A DNA stretch of 64,000 bases from NCBI RefSeq assembly GCF_024655565.1, contig NZ_JANKOF010000009.1:1-64000 (forward strand), given 5' to 3'. The notes under the pieces are model-generated. The model worked only from the letters and a program-made list of their open reading frames with translations, was not told the origin of the DNA and ran no database searches. This stretch comes from Nitratireductor sp. ZSWI3 (lineage in GTDB: Bacteria > Pseudomonadota > Alphaproteobacteria > Rhizobiales > Rhizobiaceae). Positions 63,608 to 64,000 of the stretch are shown one piece after another; position 1 is the stretch's first letter, and every line of letters starts with the position of its first letter. Both the position numbers and the translations under genes were made by a program.

Positions 63608-63904
63608 ATGAACACGAAGAAGATCCTTTCCAAAGCCTCCTGCTGCCTGATCGGGCTCCTTTTGATCACCTCTTCAGCAGAAGCATGTGCAAGCATGTCT
63701 GCATCGCACAGAGGATTAAATAATAATGGAACATACTATAACGTAGTTAACAATTGCGGATACAATGTAATAATTCATTTTTATGGGGGATTCGATTCGA
63801 CTGGACGAGCAAAAGATAACAACTTCTTTGTGGCACGTGGAAGGAACAGTCAGACGTTTATTTATGATCCCCAGCCGAGGAGTTATCGTGTTTCGAGGCA
63901 ATAG
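63608..63904 (+). CDS. Small AT-rich secreted protein, unknown
   Basis: 98 residues. Signal peptide MNTKKILSKASCCLIGLLLI-TSSAEA, then a short Asn/Tyr-rich mature protein (GTYYNVVNNCGYNVIIHFYG, NNFFVARGRNSQTFIYDPQP) with Cys residues just after the signal and in NNCGYN, suggesting one disulfide in a small beta-rich domain. Between 63711 and 63790 I count 23 G or C in 80 bases, far below the rest of the window: a sign of transfer. Start ATG 63608; GTG 63602 also opens the frame. It lies 54 bp after the lipoprotein gene in the same direction. No function assigned. Confidence 0.7.
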   Translation: MNTKKILSKASCCLIGLLLITSSAEACASMSASHRGLNNNGTYYNVVNNCGYNVIIHFYGGFDSTGRAKDNNFFVARGRNSQTFIYDPQPRSYRVSRQ

Positions 63905-63947
63905 ATAGAAAAGGAGAAGGAGCATCGAATAGAAGGGCGCACAGGGA

Positions 63948-64000
63948 ATGGCGACCATGCTCAAGTTTGTACGCGATAAACCAGGCTTTCACGCATTTTC
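63948..64000 (+). CDS. Possible start of a further gene, cut by the window end
   Basis: ATG 63948 after an AGGG opens a frame (MATMLKFVRDKPGFHAF) that runs to the end of the window. Only 17 codons are visible, so neither the gene nor its function can be confirmed. Confidence 0.3.
   Translation, partial: MATMLKFVRDKPGFHAF

Noticed and set aside
63716-63964. Minus-strand frame of 82 codons opposite the small secreted protein
   Set aside because: It has no ribosome site and a Leu/Phe-rich product explained by the AT-rich plus-strand gene with a signal peptide.

Overview
The window reads as chromosome of a high-GC alphaproteobacterium of the order Hyphomicrobiales (Rhizobiales), most like the Phyllobacteriaceae (Mesorhizobium, Nitratireductor, Chelativorans relatives). 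The evidence is gene order and gene type: rpmH-rnpA-yidC with engB and argB close behind; murA-DUF2948-UPF0262-phosphatase-infA-maf-yacG; a DUF1127 protein; CIRCE-controlled groESL; glcDEF and lutABC; the plant/alphaproteobacterial type of glutamate-cysteine ligase; and many rhizobial-type palindromic intergenic repeats. There is no rRNA, CRISPR array or recognisable transposase gene. Two tRNAs are present, Thr-GGT and Arg-ACG.

Layout. 0-8 kb is housekeeping: xseA, a LysR regulator divergent from a DUF1127 protein, then a leftward block of yacG, maf, infA, phosphatase, UPF0262, DUF2948 and murA. 8-13 kb holds tRNA-Thr, a membrane protein with the N-terminal domain of rhizobial adenylate-cyclase-like proteins, and a galactitol-type PTS permease (IIC, IIA, IIB). 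13-26.5 kb is a nutrient-scavenging region: an MFS exporter, a proline-racemase-superfamily enzyme with a Ser/Thr active-site pair, two complete TRAP transporters, two tandem Xaa-Arg/Lys-dipeptidase-like amidohydrolases, a TetR regulator and a GAF protein. 27-36 kb holds a sensor kinase, a flavoprotein/TVP38 pair, DoxX, fumC, groESL and tag. 36-49 kb is 2-hydroxyacid oxidation: glcD, glcE and glcF with a VapBC-type toxin-antitoxin pair lodged between glcD and glcE, and lutABC behind a GntR regulator. 49-61 kb is mixed housekeeping: an Hsp70-like ATPase, rsmE, gshA, the rpmH-rnpA-yidC cluster, a TetR/NmrA pair, engB, Tat-type msrB and argB.

The most unusual part is the last 2.6 kb. Three genes share one periplasmic domain that I do not recognise, with exactly conserved spacing Cys-x22-SDGG-x8-Cys. 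Two are tandem inner-membrane proteins with colinear N-terminal helical domains, one transmembrane helix and this domain at the C-terminus. The third, divergently transcribed, is a lipoprotein consisting almost only of the domain. A small AT-rich secreted-protein gene follows. The set looks like an undescribed envelope-sensing or envelope-associated system.

A second recurrent theme is a set of palindromic repeat families whose ends carry CTAG. Several sit exactly at gene ends and supply the TAG stop codon of the neighbour (DUF1127 protein, UPF0262, the flavoprotein, argB; CTA without G for fumC).
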